NCBI GenBank assembly: GCA_965660355.1
Contig: CBFHZN010000013.1
Coordinates: 1-30,796, forward strand
Reading direction: 5' to 3'
DNA: 30,796 nt
Source: CAJXVY01 sp965660355
GTDB lineage: Bacteria; Actinomycetota; Actinomycetes; Actinomycetales; Microbacteriaceae
Shown: positions 17,108 to 24,891 of the stretch, piece after piece
Numbering within the stretch: position 1 is the first letter of the stretch
Layout: each line of letters opens with the position of its first letter
The notes under the pieces: generated by a model
Databases searched by the model: none
Told to the model about the DNA's origin: nothing
Seen by the model: the letters and a program-made list of their open reading frames with translations, nothing else
Made by a program: the position numbers and the translations under genes

Positions 17108-17114
17108 TAGGATA
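17108..17114. promoter_or_regulatory. shared divergent -10 element between ponA and DUF4177
   Basis: The 7-bp sequence TAGGATA reads as TAGGAT (17108-17113) on the plus strand and TATCCT (17114-17109) on the minus strand, both fitting TANNNT. The minus box ends 7 bases before the ponA ATG; the plus box lies 31 bases before the DUF4177 ATG. No convincing -35 box is seen on either side. Confidence 0.45.
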
Positions 17115-17144
17115 ACTGGTCAAAACCTAAAGGGAGCTGAAAAC

Positions 17145-17297
17145 ATGGTCATATGGGAGTACATCACAACCCCGCTACTTCTTCACAAGGAGAGTGAAAT
17201 CCTGAACACCTGGGGTAATAAGGGTTATGAATTAGTGAGCATCACCACCGGTCCCCAGGGTGGATTGATTGCTTTTATGAAAAGACCAAAGGAATAA
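17145..17297 (+). CDS. small DUF4177 family protein
   Basis: A 50-residue protein that fits the actinobacterial DUF4177 family: WEYITTPLLLHKES at the start, then ILNTWGNKGYELVS and a C-terminal GLIAFMKRPK. Mycobacterial relatives (Rv3678A type) sit in the same place, between the divergent ponA2/whiB4 region and a ridA gene. Function unknown; the fold is a small alpha/beta unit. The reading frame continues upstream into ponA, but this start (ATG at 17145) has a GGGAG ribosome site and matches the family's N-terminus. It is 3 bases from the next gene. Confidence 0.85.
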   Translation: MVIWEYITTPLLLHKESEILNTWGNKGYELVSITTGPQGGLIAFMKRPKE

Positions 17298-17300
17298 CCC

Positions 17301-17759
17301 TTGCAGTTTGAGCAACGGATATCCGAATTAGGCCTCACGCTTCCCGACGTAGCCTCGCCAGCTGGCTCCTATTTGCCAGCATTGACATCGGGAAATTTGG
17401 TTTTCACCGCAGGTCAACTTCCAATCGTTGAGGGCAAGTTAGTCGCAACTGGAAAAGTCGGCAATGAAATAACTCTGGAAGAAGCTACCGAGTTAGCAAA
17501 GAAATGCATTTTGAATGGCCTGGCGGCAGTCAAAAACGAGATTGGTGATCTAGATCGAATCAAGCGAATTGTGAAAATAGTGGGCTTTGTTTCCTCAGAC
17601 CCAAGCTTCACCCAGCAACCGCAGGTGATTAATGGTGCGAGTGATTTGCTAGGTGAAATTTTTGGCGAGGTTGGACGCCACGCCCGCAGTGCTGTGGGCG
17701 TGGCTGTTTTACCCCTTGATGCTCCGGTGGAGATTGAACTAATCGTGGAGTTTAATTAG
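17301..17759 (+). CDS. RidA family enamine/imine deaminase-like protein
   Basis: A 152-residue member of the RidA/YjgF/YER057c family; RidA enzymes hydrolyse reactive 2-aminoacrylate and related imines. Visible features are the N-terminal VFTAGQLPI and the C-terminal ARSAVGVAVLPLDAPVEIEL, which carries the family's catalytic Arg and the conserved Pro. The subfamily is the longer actinobacterial type (about 150 residues). The start is TTG at 17301, 3 bases after DUF4177. The stop overlaps the convergent acs stop by 4 bases. Confidence 0.9.
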   Translation: MQFEQRISELGLTLPDVASPAGSYLPALTSGNLVFTAGQLPIVEGKLVATGKVGNEITLEEATELAKKCILNGLAAVKNEIGDLDRIKRIVKIVGFVSSDPSFTQQPQVINGASDLLGEIFGEVGRHARSAVGVAVLPLDAPVEIELIVEFN

Positions 17760-19732
17760 TCCTCACTGGGAGCGGTGGTCATTTTTCCGCTGATTGAATC
17801 CATAACTGAGGTATCAGCAAGAGTTGTGACATCACCCACTGGCCTATCCTCAGCTACGTCACGAAGCAATCGACGCATGATTTTTCCACTTCTGGTCTTT
17901 GGAAGTTCATTCACCACAAAGATCTGACGAGGTTTGGCAATCGGTCCAATTTCTTTGGCAACGTGTTCACGAAGCTCTTTGGAAACATCTAACTCATTCA
18001 TCGTCTTCTCCGCTTGGCTTCGCTTCATGATGCAAAAAGCAACAACGGCCTGACCCGTTGTTTCATCCTTGGCCCCAACAACCGCTGCTTCGGCAACATA
18101 GGGATGGGCAACCAAACTGGATTCAATTTCAGTTGTTGAAAGCCTGTGACCAGAGACGTTCATTACATCATCAACTCGTCCCAACAACCAGATGTCACCG
18201 TCATCGTCATATTTCGCACCATCTCCGGCGAAATAGGTTCCCTCAAAGCGTGACCAATAGGTTTCTTTGAATCTCTCGGGGTCTCCCCAGATACCTCTGA
18301 GCATTGATGGCCATGGCTCGGTCACCGCAAGATAGCCTCCGTGACCCGGCCCCACATGCTTACCCTCGTCATCCAAAACCTTTGCATCAATTCCTGGCAG
18401 CGGAACTTGAGCACTACCTGGCTTTGCATCCGTCACTCCAGGAAGTGGGCTGATCATGATGGCACCTGTCTCGGTTTGCCACCAGGTGTCAACAATTGGA
18501 GCCAAATCGTTTCCGATTACCTCTCGATACCACATCCAGGCCTCTGGGTTAATTGGTTCACCCACAGAACCCAAAACCCTGATCGAGGACAGGTCGTAGT
18601 GCTGCACAACCTCGCGACCCATTTTCATAAACGATCTAATTGCAGTTGGCGCGGTGTACAAAATCGACACGTTGTATTTGGCAGCTATGTCCCACCATCT
18701 TCCCCAGTCTGGGGTGTCAGGTGTGCCTTCATAAATCACCTGCGTTGCCGCATTGGCCAAAGGTCCATAGGCGACATAGCTGTGTCCGGTAATCCAACCG
18801 ATATCAGCTGTGCACCAGTAGACATCAGTTTTGTCGTGCAGGTCAAAAACGTTTTTGTGGGTGTAGCTTGCCTGAGTTAGGTAGCCACCGGATGTGTGCA
18901 GGATCCCCTTGGGCTTTCCAGTTGTTCCACTGGTGTAGAGAATAAAAAGTGGTTGCTCCGCTGGGAAAGCTTGAGCGACGTGTTCGGTTTCAACAGTGGC
19001 CATCATCTCGTGCCACCAAACATCGATGCTTTCATCCCAAGCAACCTCTTGCTTGGTTCTTTCAACCACCAGCACCTTTGAAACAGATGGGCATTTTCCA
19101 TCGGCTAATGCCCCATCAACATTTGGCTTTAGAGCACTAGCTTTTCCTTTTCGGTATCCACCATCGGCAGTGATAATCACCTTCGCTTCTGCATCCTGAA
19201 TTCGCTGGGCAAGGCTGTCAGAACTGAAGCCACCAAAGACTACGGAGTGAACAGCACCAATGCGGGCAACCGCCTGCATGGCAATCACTGCCTCGGGAAT
19301 CATGGGCATATAAATCGCCACTCGGTCTCCAGGCTTTACTCCAAGTTTGATCAGAACATTGGCTGCCTTTTTTACCTCGTCCAACAACTGTTGGTAGGTG
19401 TAAACAGCTGTGTCTCCTGGCTCACCCTCGAAAAATAGAGCCACTCTTTTTCCGAGATCATTTTCTACGTGGCGGTCCAAGCAGTTATAGCTGACGTTTA
19501 GTTCACCGTCGTGAAACCAGCGAGCGAAAGGGGCATTTGACCAATCAAGTGTTTCTGTAAAGGGTTTGTGCCAGTGAAGTTTATTTGCCTGCTCGGCCCA
19601 GAATGCCAGCCGGTCTGACTCAGCCTTTTCATAGAGTTCTGGCTTTGCAATAGCGTTAGCCGCAAACTCAGCACTTGGCGGAAAGTGCCGGGTTTCTGTT
19701 GATAAATTTGCGATCTCGTGATCGTTTGACAT
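17756..19732 (-). CDS. acs: acetate-CoA ligase (acetyl-CoA synthetase)
   Basis: Activates acetate with ATP and CoA via acetyl-AMP; 658 residues, normal for AMP-forming Acs. Motifs: P-loop-like YTSGTTGKPKG, YWCTADIGWITGHSY, WWQTETG, YFAGDGAKYDDDG, the hinge GRVDDVMNVSGHR, and the C-terminal SGKIMRRLLR whose lysine is the known acetylation site. The start at 19732 was chosen because a GGAGG site (19743-19739) lies 6 bases upstream; an in-frame codon 14 residues earlier has no such site. An acetate/solute symporter gene lies 8.8 kb downstream on the other strand. Confidence 0.96.
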   Translation of the reverse strand: MSNDHEIANLSTETRHFPPSAEFAANAIAKPELYEKAESDRLAFWAEQANKLHWHKPFTETLDWSNAPFARWFHDGELNVSYNCLDRHVENDLGKRVALFFEGEPGDTAVYTYQQLLDEVKKAANVLIKLGVKPGDRVAIYMPMIPEAVIAMQAVARIGAVHSVVFGGFSSDSLAQRIQDAEAKVIITADGGYRKGKASALKPNVDGALADGKCPSVSKVLVVERTKQEVAWDESIDVWWHEMMATVETEHVAQAFPAEQPLFILYTSGTTGKPKGILHTSGGYLTQASYTHKNVFDLHDKTDVYWCTADIGWITGHSYVAYGPLANAATQVIYEGTPDTPDWGRWWDIAAKYNVSILYTAPTAIRSFMKMGREVVQHYDLSSIRVLGSVGEPINPEAWMWYREVIGNDLAPIVDTWWQTETGAIMISPLPGVTDAKPGSAQVPLPGIDAKVLDDEGKHVGPGHGGYLAVTEPWPSMLRGIWGDPERFKETYWSRFEGTYFAGDGAKYDDDGDIWLLGRVDDVMNVSGHRLSTTEIESSLVAHPYVAEAAVVGAKDETTGQAVVAFCIMKRSQAEKTMNELDVSKELREHVAKEIGPIAKPRQIFVVNELPKTRSGKIMRRLLRDVAEDRPVGDVTTLADTSVMDSISGKMTTAPSED

Positions 19733-19738
19733 CGTTGT

Positions 19739-19743
19739 CCTCC
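19739..19743 (-). promoter_or_regulatory. ribosome binding site that sets the acs start
   Basis: GGAGG on the minus strand, 6 bases before ATG 19732. Confidence 0.7.
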
Positions 19744-19805
19744 AGTCGACTTTGACTTTTTTATCTTGCCACAAAACTTAATTCTTGGAATGTGGTGATA
19801 TCAGA

Positions 19806-19833
19806 TTGTTTTCATTTGGATTTGGTTTAGTAT
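19806..19833 (+). promoter_or_regulatory. probable promoter of the 6C RNA
   Basis: TTGTTT (19806-19811) and TAGTAT (19828-19833) with a 16-base spacer. The expected start about 7 bases on falls at the first hairpin of the 6C RNA. It is divergent from acs. Confidence 0.5.
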
Positions 19834-19840
19834 TTCTGGT

Positions 19841-19929
19841 GTCGGTTCGCCGACCGAGGGCCCTGTTCCCCCCAATCGGGCCCTCCTGGCGGCAGGTTTC
19901 CCCCCATTCCTGCCGCCTCTTACTTTTTT
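19841..19929 (+). ncRNA. 6C RNA (actinobacterial small RNA with C6 loops)
   Basis: Two adjacent stem-loops each expose exactly six cytosines. Hairpin one is GAGGGCCC (19856-19863) with GGGCCCTC (19878-19885), C6 at 19868-19873. Hairpin two is GGCGGCAGG (19888-19896) with CCTGCCGCC (19909-19917), C6 at 19900-19905. A third, 5' hairpin GTCGG-TTCG-CCGAC (19841-19854) closes with a UUCG tetraloop. A T6 run (19924-19929) follows hairpin two, so it also serves as terminator. This matches the 6C RNA class known only from actinobacteria. Its position before tadA parallels the 6C RNA (B11) near Rv3660c in Mycobacterium tuberculosis. Confidence 0.88.
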
Positions 19930-19946
19930 CCACAGATTGCTATAAA

Positions 19947-19961
19947 CCCCCCAATGTGGGG
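19947..19961 (+). promoter_or_regulatory. third C6 hairpin in the tadA leader
   Basis: Another run of exactly six cytosines (19947-19952), in the 9-mer CCCCCCAAT that is identical to the loop of 6C hairpin one. Here the last four C residues can pair with GGGG at 19958-19961 across an AATGT loop. It lies 24 bases before the tadA ATG, which otherwise has no clear ribosome site. Whether it is a 6C-related element or a remnant is unknown. Confidence 0.4.
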
Positions 19962-19984
19962 ACTTTTCTGTCCAGCATTGAGCC

Positions 19985-20806
19985 ATGAAGCTCGTCACAC
20001 CGCTACGTCAACTCCTAGAGATCTCAGGGGTGAGTGATGTTTTGCTAATCGGACCCAACAACACTCATGTGTTTGATGGGAGTTGGCAACCTGTCGCCAA
20101 TCCCTTCAGGACTGCTGAGAAATTAAGAGAGCAAATTTTGGGATTGGTGATTGAAAGTGGGGAACGTTGGGATATCGCTAAGCCCTATGTTGATTTCAGC
20201 TTTGGAAATTATCGTTTTCACGCCCTAATGGCTGGTGCTGTTGCTTCTGAGGATCAATTATCCATACGAATTCATCGCAAGCTAGATGATTTTGCGCTTG
20301 ATCCAAAATTGCGACTGATCGCAGAATCTAGCGACAGCTTTCTAATCAGCGGTGTGACTGGTTCTGGAAAGACAACTCTTTTATCTGAAATGTTGAAAGT
20401 CAGTTCTGGGCGGACTGTGCTGGTGGAGCAAACCCCTGAAATTGAACTTAGTCCGCCATCAGTGACTCTGAGATCCAAAAGAGCAAACATTGAGGGTGCT
20501 GGGGAGTTGACTCTGAGTGAGCTTTTAGATCAGGCCCTAAGAATGCGACCGGATCGAATAGCAATCGGTGAAATCAGGGGTAGGGAAATTATTTCTTTGC
20601 TTCTTGCAATCAATAACGGCCATAAAGGCGCTTCGGCGACCGTGCATGCGTCCTCACCCGACACAGTCAAAGCCAGACTAAAAACCCTTGGTCTGATTGC
20701 AGGTGTCAAAGAGGAGCTTGTGATGGATTTATCTAAGAGTCTTGATTGGCTAATTCATGTTGAAAAAACAAAGCTGCAGGGAATTTACAGGTGGGCTGAA
20801 CTTTGA
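19985..20806 (+). CDS. TadA/CpaF-type secretion ATPase
   Basis: A 273-residue VirB11/CpaF-like hexameric ATPase that would drive Tad/Flp-like pilus assembly on the cytoplasmic face. Walker A GVTGSGKTTLL (123-133), an Asp/Glu box in EQTPEIEL (148-155), Walker B RIAIGEIRG (191-199) and the His box VHASSPDTV (220-228). The N-terminal part is shorter than in typical CpaF (350-450 residues), as in the Rv3659c-type actinobacterial group but even more reduced. Start ATG 19985. It overlaps the next gene by 4 bases. No CpaE/Ssd-like gene precedes it. Confidence 0.9.
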   Translation: MKLVTPLRQLLEISGVSDVLLIGPNNTHVFDGSWQPVANPFRTAEKLREQILGLVIESGERWDIAKPYVDFSFGNYRFHALMAGAVASEDQLSIRIHRKLDDFALDPKLRLIAESSDSFLISGVTGSGKTTLLSEMLKVSSGRTVLVEQTPEIELSPPSVTLRSKRANIEGAGELTLSELLDQALRMRPDRIAIGEIRGREIISLLLAINNGHKGASATVHASSPDTVKARLKTLGLIAGVKEELVMDLSKSLDWLIHVEKTKLQGIYRWAEL

Positions 20807-21534
20807 GTGTTGATCTGCTGATTTCAGGAATTAGGGCGGGGTTGTCACCCGCTCAGGCGCTGGAGATTGAGCGAAGCTCAATCGAGCAATTGCCAGCCCA
20901 GGACAGAAAAGAGTTTTGGGAGTTGTGGGAATTGGCGATAAAGGTTGGATCGCCGGTATCCGAGGCTTTGCAAATGATGCAGGTTTCCATGGAACAGCGG
21001 CGCAGGTTTTTGGCAGAACTGGAAAACCTGTCATCAACACCGAGAGCAACCAGAGAACTATTGACCTGGCTTCCAATCATTGGCTTGGCTGTTGCACAGG
21101 TTATTGGCCTCAATCCACTTTCTGCATTGGGTTCAACCCTGGGGGTTATTGTTTTTTGCTTTTCTATAAGTTTGTTTGTTTTGGGGGTGGTTTTATCCAG
21201 GCAAATAGCCAAAAGACTCTCTGCCTCAATGCCTAGGACTTCTCTGAAACCCCTCAAATCTGCCATTCGGCTAAAGGCAGGAGTGTCACTTGGGAGCCTA
21301 AAAATCAAACAAGAAGTTTTCAAAAAAGCATTGCAAGCCGGAGCACCACTAGCCGAGATACTAATCCAGCAGTATTTGCACAACCAACAGGTGGAGTTTG
21401 AGAAAAAGAGAAATCTGTTGGCAACCGATTCTGTAAAGCTTTTGATTCCCCTGGGCCTCACATCGCTTCCTGCTTTTGTCCTCATGACCGTGTTTCCGCT
21501 ACTGATTTCAAGTTTTCAAATGGCAACAATCTGA
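20803..21534 (+). CDS. TadB/TadC-like inner-membrane protein, apparently a fusion
   Basis: A 243-residue type II secretion F-family protein. Residues 1-145 fit the TadB F domain: LISGIRAGLSPAQALE, then two membrane segments (about 88-110 and 112-136) ending SRQIAKRL. Residues 158-243 fit the TadC end: LKIKQEVFKKALQAGAPLAEIL, a helical stretch, and the final membrane segment LLIPLGLTSLPAFVLMTVF. Mycobacteria make these as two proteins (Rv3658c and Rv3657c). The start is TTG at 20803, overlapping the tadA stop. It would form the platform for the ATPase. The fusion reading is my inference; a single divergent F-protein is the alternative. Confidence 0.75.
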   Translation: MSVDLLISGIRAGLSPAQALEIERSSIEQLPAQDRKEFWELWELAIKVGSPVSEALQMMQVSMEQRRRFLAELENLSSTPRATRELLTWLPIIGLAVAQVIGLNPLSALGSTLGVIVFCFSISLFVLGVVLSRQIAKRLSASMPRTSLKPLKSAIRLKAGVSLGSLKIKQEVFKKALQAGAPLAEILIQQYLHNQQVEFEKKRNLLATDSVKLLIPLGLTSLPAFVLMTVFPLLISSFQMATI

Positions 21535-21547
21535 AAGGAAATGACAA

Positions 21548-21721
21548 GTGAAAAAACTGAGAGAAGAAACTGGAGCGGCAACCGCCGAGTATGCCATTGC
21601 GATGATGGCAGCGGTTGCCTTCGCCGGTCTATTGGTGGTGATTATGCGTAGCGATGAGGTGAGGGCAATTTTGTTTGATTTGGTGAATCAGGCTCTGAGT
21701 GTTGACTCTCTGGAGGAGTGA
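21548..21721 (+). CDS. DUF4244/Flp-like pilin-like protein
   Basis: A 57-residue protein starting at GTG 21548 after AAAGGAA. A short basic leader (MKKLREETG) precedes ATAEYAIAMMAAVAFAGLLVV, which is the Flp/DUF4244 hallmark: Gly before the cleavage point, Glu at position 5 of the hydrophobic helix, then Tyr. The rest is a hydrophilic tail. It is probably the major pilin subunit. No prepilin peptidase gene is in the cluster. Its 3' end overlaps the next gene by 23 bases. Confidence 0.85.
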   Translation: MKKLREETGAATAEYAIAMMAAVAFAGLLVVIMRSDEVRAILFDLVNQALSVDSLEE

Positions 21722-22028
21722 ATCTGGAATTGTCACGGCTGAATTCGCTCTAGTAATCCCAAGCTTTCTGGTTTTGCTAGTTGCCCTAATGGGGAGTTTC
21801 CAATTGGGGATGGAACGGATTTCCAATCAGCAACACGCCCAGAGAGAGGCGGTTGCTATCGGCTTGGGAAACAAAAGCGATTTTGCAGACGAGCGTATGG
21901 AGGGGATGGTTTGTGTTTTGGTGAGTGGGAGTTTGGAGATATTGGATGGCTATGCCTGTGCGGTTGACTACCGATTCTCAAGGATCGATTTCAGTGCTGA
22001 TGCTGGGGTTGAGCTTTTTGGCAATTAG
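21699..22028 (+). CDS. TadE-like pseudopilin
   Basis: A 109-residue protein with the TadE signature ESGIVTAEFALVIPSFLVL near the N-terminus: a short charged lead, Glu at +5 of a single membrane helix, and a small extracytoplasmic domain with two cysteines (MVCVLV and YACAVDY) that could form a disulphide. The start is GTG 21699 or TTG 21702, both inside the pilin-like gene. A typical TadE is minor pilin. Its last 83 bases overlap the next gene in another frame. Confidence 0.8.
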   Translation: MLTLWRSESGIVTAEFALVIPSFLVLLVALMGSFQLGMERISNQQHAQREAVAIGLGNKSDFADERMEGMVCVLVSGSLEILDGYACAVDYRFSRIDFSADAGVELFGN

Positions 22029-22290
22029 TTTGATTTCGATCTCTGCGACGGCTTCAAATCTTCTCTATATTTCCAATAACTTAAGTTTCTCAACTCAGCA
22101 GGCTGCGCTATTGACGGCTGATAGTTACCGAGGCATAACAATCGGTTTTCCCTGTGAGCGAGCATCGAATTTGGCGAGCCAACTTGACTTGAATCTAGTT
22201 TCATGTCGTATTGTCAATGGCGTTGCCGAAGTTGAGCTTGATAAAACGCATGGGTTTTTCAGACTCAACTACAAGGCATTTGCTGAATAG
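21946..22290 (+). CDS. TadE-like protein of the helicase/secretion neighbourhood (Rv3654c type)
   Basis: A 114-residue protein with one N-terminal membrane helix (SISVLMLGLSFLAISLISI, about 12-30) preceded by GS, followed by an extracytoplasmic domain holding two cysteines. It resembles the actinobacterial helicase/secretion-neighbourhood TadE-like family, lying at the end of such loci. I choose ATG 21946, 7 bases after a GGAG site, over a GTG seven codons upstream and an ATG two codons downstream. It lies 5 bases from topA and overlaps the TadE gene by 83 bases. Confidence 0.72.
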   Translation: MAMPVRLTTDSQGSISVLMLGLSFLAISLISISATASNLLYISNNLSFSTQQAALLTADSYRGITIGFPCERASNLASQLDLNLVSCRIVNGVAEVELDKTHGFFRLNYKAFAE

Positions 22291-22295
22291 GAGAG

Positions 22296-24887
22296 GTGTT
22301 GTCAAAAAAGCTAGTGGTGGTTGAGTCGCCAGCCAAGGCGAAGACAATCAAAAAATACTTGGGCAGTGATTTCGAGGTGCTGGCCAGTGTTGGTCACATC
22401 CGAGATCTTGCCGACCCCAAAGACGTTCCAGCAGAAAAGAAAAAAGGATCAATGGGTAAATTCGCCATTGATATTGAAAATGACTTCTCCCCCTATTACA
22501 AAATTTCACCTGGTAAATCAAAAACTGTCTCTGAGCTGAAATCAGCCCTGAAAGATGCGGATGAGCTTTATCTGGCAACTGATGAAGACCGTGAAGGTGA
22601 GGCAATCGCTTGGCACCTGCTGGATGTTTTGAAGCCCAAGGTCCCGGTCAAGCGAATGGTGTTCAACGAAATCACCCAAGAAGCCATAGAGCAGGCTTAT
22701 AAAAACACGAGAGACATAGATGACAACCTGGTTCAGGCTCAAGAAACCAGAAGAGTCGTTGACAGGCTTTATGGCTATGAGGTTTCTCCGATTTTGTGGA
22801 GAAAAATCAACAGGGGTCTCTCTGCAGGACGAGTGCAATCCCCAGCAATGCGGATGATTGTCCAACGTGAGCGTGAGCGAATGGCTCATGTGGCAGCCGA
22901 TTACTCCTCGGTGACAGCCACTGTTAGCCACCCAGAGACAGATTTTGAAGCAAAGCTTTATTCGGTGGATGGACTAAAACTTGCCACTGGAAAAAGCTTT
23001 GATGCCGATGGTCAACTAAACGGCGATTTTTTGGTGATGGCAGTTGAGCAGGCCAAAGACTTAGAAAAGCAATTGGCAGGGGAGTCACTGAAAGTTCTCA
23101 GTGTGGAGGCCAAGCCCACCACAAGAAAACCATACGCTCCGTTTACCACCTCAACTTTGCAGCAGGATGCCTCAAGAAAGCTCGGCCTGAGTGCGAAGCA
23201 AACAATGGATCTAGCTCAACAGCTTTATCAAGAGGGACACATAACTTATATGCGCACCGACTCGGCAAACCTTTCCGCGCAAGCTATCTCAGCCGCCAGA
23301 AAAGAAGTGGAATCTAGGTTTGGCAAAGATTACCTGCCAGAAAAGCCTCGCCAATATGGGTCTTCTAATAAAAATGCTCAGGAAGCTCACGAGGCAATTA
23401 GACCCAGTGGAGATAGCTTTTTATCACCTGCGGACCTCCCCAAATCTTTATCCCCCAAAGCTATTTCGCTTTATGACTTGATTTATAAGCGCACCATTGC
23501 TTCACAAATGTTGGAGGCGAAGCTTTCGACCACTTCAGTCAGACTGGGGTTGTCAAAAGACAGAGAGTATGTCTTTAGTGCCAGTGGAACAGTTGTGGTT
23601 TTCAAAGGTTTCATGGCCGCCTATGAAGTTGAGGAGAAAGACCAAAATCAATCTGCAAAGCTACCCGCCGTCTCCGAAGGGGAGAGTTTGGAAATAGCGT
23701 CTCTGGAGGCAAAAGATCACTCAACTCAACCTCCTGCAAGATACACGGAGGCTTCTTTGGTGAAGGCCTTAGAGGAGGCAGGTATTGGAAGACCAAGCAC
23801 CTACGCTGCGATTATCTCCACGATTTTGAATAAGGGTTATGTCTCCAAACAGGGAAGTGCTTTGGTTCCTGAGTGGATTGCTTTCACCGTAACCAGGTTT
23901 TTGGAGCAAAACTTTGGGGATTTGATTGAATACGACTTCACCGCAGGTATGGAAGCGGATTTGGACCGGATCGCAACTGGTGAGCTAAATAGATCCTCTT
24001 GGCTCACAGAGTTTTATTTCGGTGAGGGAGAAAAAGGCCTAACCAGCATCATTGAAAATGTCGGAGACAGAGACCCGAGAGAAATTAACAGTTTTGAAAT
24101 CTCGGAGGGAGTCACGCTGAGGACTGGAAAATACGGTCCTTATATTGAGGTCAGCGGTAGTCCCGAGGATGAGGGTTTTGATGAAAACGGCAGGCGGATT
24201 GTAAACATCCCCGAGGGTATGGCCCCAGATGAGCTAACTCCAGAAAAAGCCCAAGAATTAATTGAGGCGCCGGTTGGGGGAGACAGAGTCTTGGGTGATG
24301 ACCCAGAAAGCGGAAAGCCAATAGTGGTCAAAGATGGTCGCTATGGTCCTTATGTACAGATTCAAGATGATGAGAAGGAGAAGCCAAAGACGGCCTCCTT
24401 GTTCAAATCTATGTCACCAGCTGAAGTGACTTATGAACAGGCTTTACAACTTTTGAGCCTGCCAAGGGAAGTTGGCGAGGATGCAGAGGGGAAAATGATT
24501 ACCGCTCAGAATGGGAGATATGGCCCATATCTAAAAAAAGGTAATGATTCCAGAAGCATCGATGATGAGCAGAAGCTTTTGACAATTACTGTCGAAGAAG
24601 CCGAGCAGATTTTTGCTCAGCCAAAATATGGTGGGCGTAGAACTGCCTCCACGCCACTAAAGGAATTCGGTGAGGATCCAGCCAGCAAGCTTCCAGTGTT
24701 TGCCAAAACGGGTCAATTTGGTGATTATGTGACCGATGGTGTTATCAATGCAACCATCCCGGGGGATGAGAATTTAGAAGAACTCATCTCTGACCGAGCC
24801 TTCGAGTTATTGGCTATCAGACGTGAGAAACTTGGGGTTGAGCCGGGTCAAAAACCGAAGGCCGCGGCAAAGCGCAAACGAAAGTAG
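22296..24887 (+). CDS. topA: DNA topoisomerase I
   Basis: Type IA topoisomerase that relaxes negative supercoils; 863 residues. TOPRIM domain: VVESPAKAKTIKKYLG, then DEDREGEAIAWHL holds the metal acidic residues. Active-site tyrosine is in YMRTDSANLS. Instead of zinc fingers the C-terminal part has four topoisomerase C-terminal repeats marked by TGKYGPYIEV, DGRYGPYVQI, NGRYGPYLKK and TGQFGDYVTDG, and it ends in a basic AAAKRKRK tail, the usual actinobacterial form. The start is GTG 22296 or TTG 22299; a GGAGAGG site lies just upstream. It begins 5 bases after the tad locus and is followed after 4 bases by tmk. Confidence 0.97.
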   Translation: MLSKKLVVVESPAKAKTIKKYLGSDFEVLASVGHIRDLADPKDVPAEKKKGSMGKFAIDIENDFSPYYKISPGKSKTVSELKSALKDADELYLATDEDREGEAIAWHLLDVLKPKVPVKRMVFNEITQEAIEQAYKNTRDIDDNLVQAQETRRVVDRLYGYEVSPILWRKINRGLSAGRVQSPAMRMIVQRERERMAHVAADYSSVTATVSHPETDFEAKLYSVDGLKLATGKSFDADGQLNGDFLVMAVEQAKDLEKQLAGESLKVLSVEAKPTTRKPYAPFTTSTLQQDASRKLGLSAKQTMDLAQQLYQEGHITYMRTDSANLSAQAISAARKEVESRFGKDYLPEKPRQYGSSNKNAQEAHEAIRPSGDSFLSPADLPKSLSPKAISLYDLIYKRTIASQMLEAKLSTTSVRLGLSKDREYVFSASGTVVVFKGFMAAYEVEEKDQNQSAKLPAVSEGESLEIASLEAKDHSTQPPARYTEASLVKALEEAGIGRPSTYAAIISTILNKGYVSKQGSALVPEWIAFTVTRFLEQNFGDLIEYDFTAGMEADLDRIATGELNRSSWLTEFYFGEGEKGLTSIIENVGDRDPREINSFEISEGVTLRTGKYGPYIEVSGSPEDEGFDENGRRIVNIPEGMAPDELTPEKAQELIEAPVGGDRVLGDDPESGKPIVVKDGRYGPYVQIQDDEKEKPKTASLFKSMSPAEVTYEQALQLLSLPREVGEDAEGKMITAQNGRYGPYLKKGNDSRSIDDEQKLLTITVEEAEQIFAQPKYGGRRTASTPLKEFGEDPASKLPVFAKTGQFGDYVTDGVINATIPGDENLEELISDRAFELLAIRREKLGVEPGQKPKAAAKRKRK

Positions 24888-24891
24888 AAAA

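Noticed and set aside
16905..17297. 130-residue frame ending in the DUF4177 protein
   Set aside because: The upstream part lies antisense to ponA and has no family match. The ATG at 17145 has a ribosome site and the family's natural N-terminus.
19733..19774. 14-residue extension of acetyl-CoA synthetase
   Set aside because: A GGAGG site points to the ATG at 19732; the upstream start has none.
24120..24780. Repeated GRYGPY-type motifs in topA as recent duplication
   Set aside because: These are the standard C-terminal topoisomerase I repeats of actinobacteria and differ strongly from each other.
24823..24891. 23-residue N-terminal extension of thymidylate kinase
   Set aside because: It overlaps the topA end in another frame, and the P-loop position fits the ATG at 24892.
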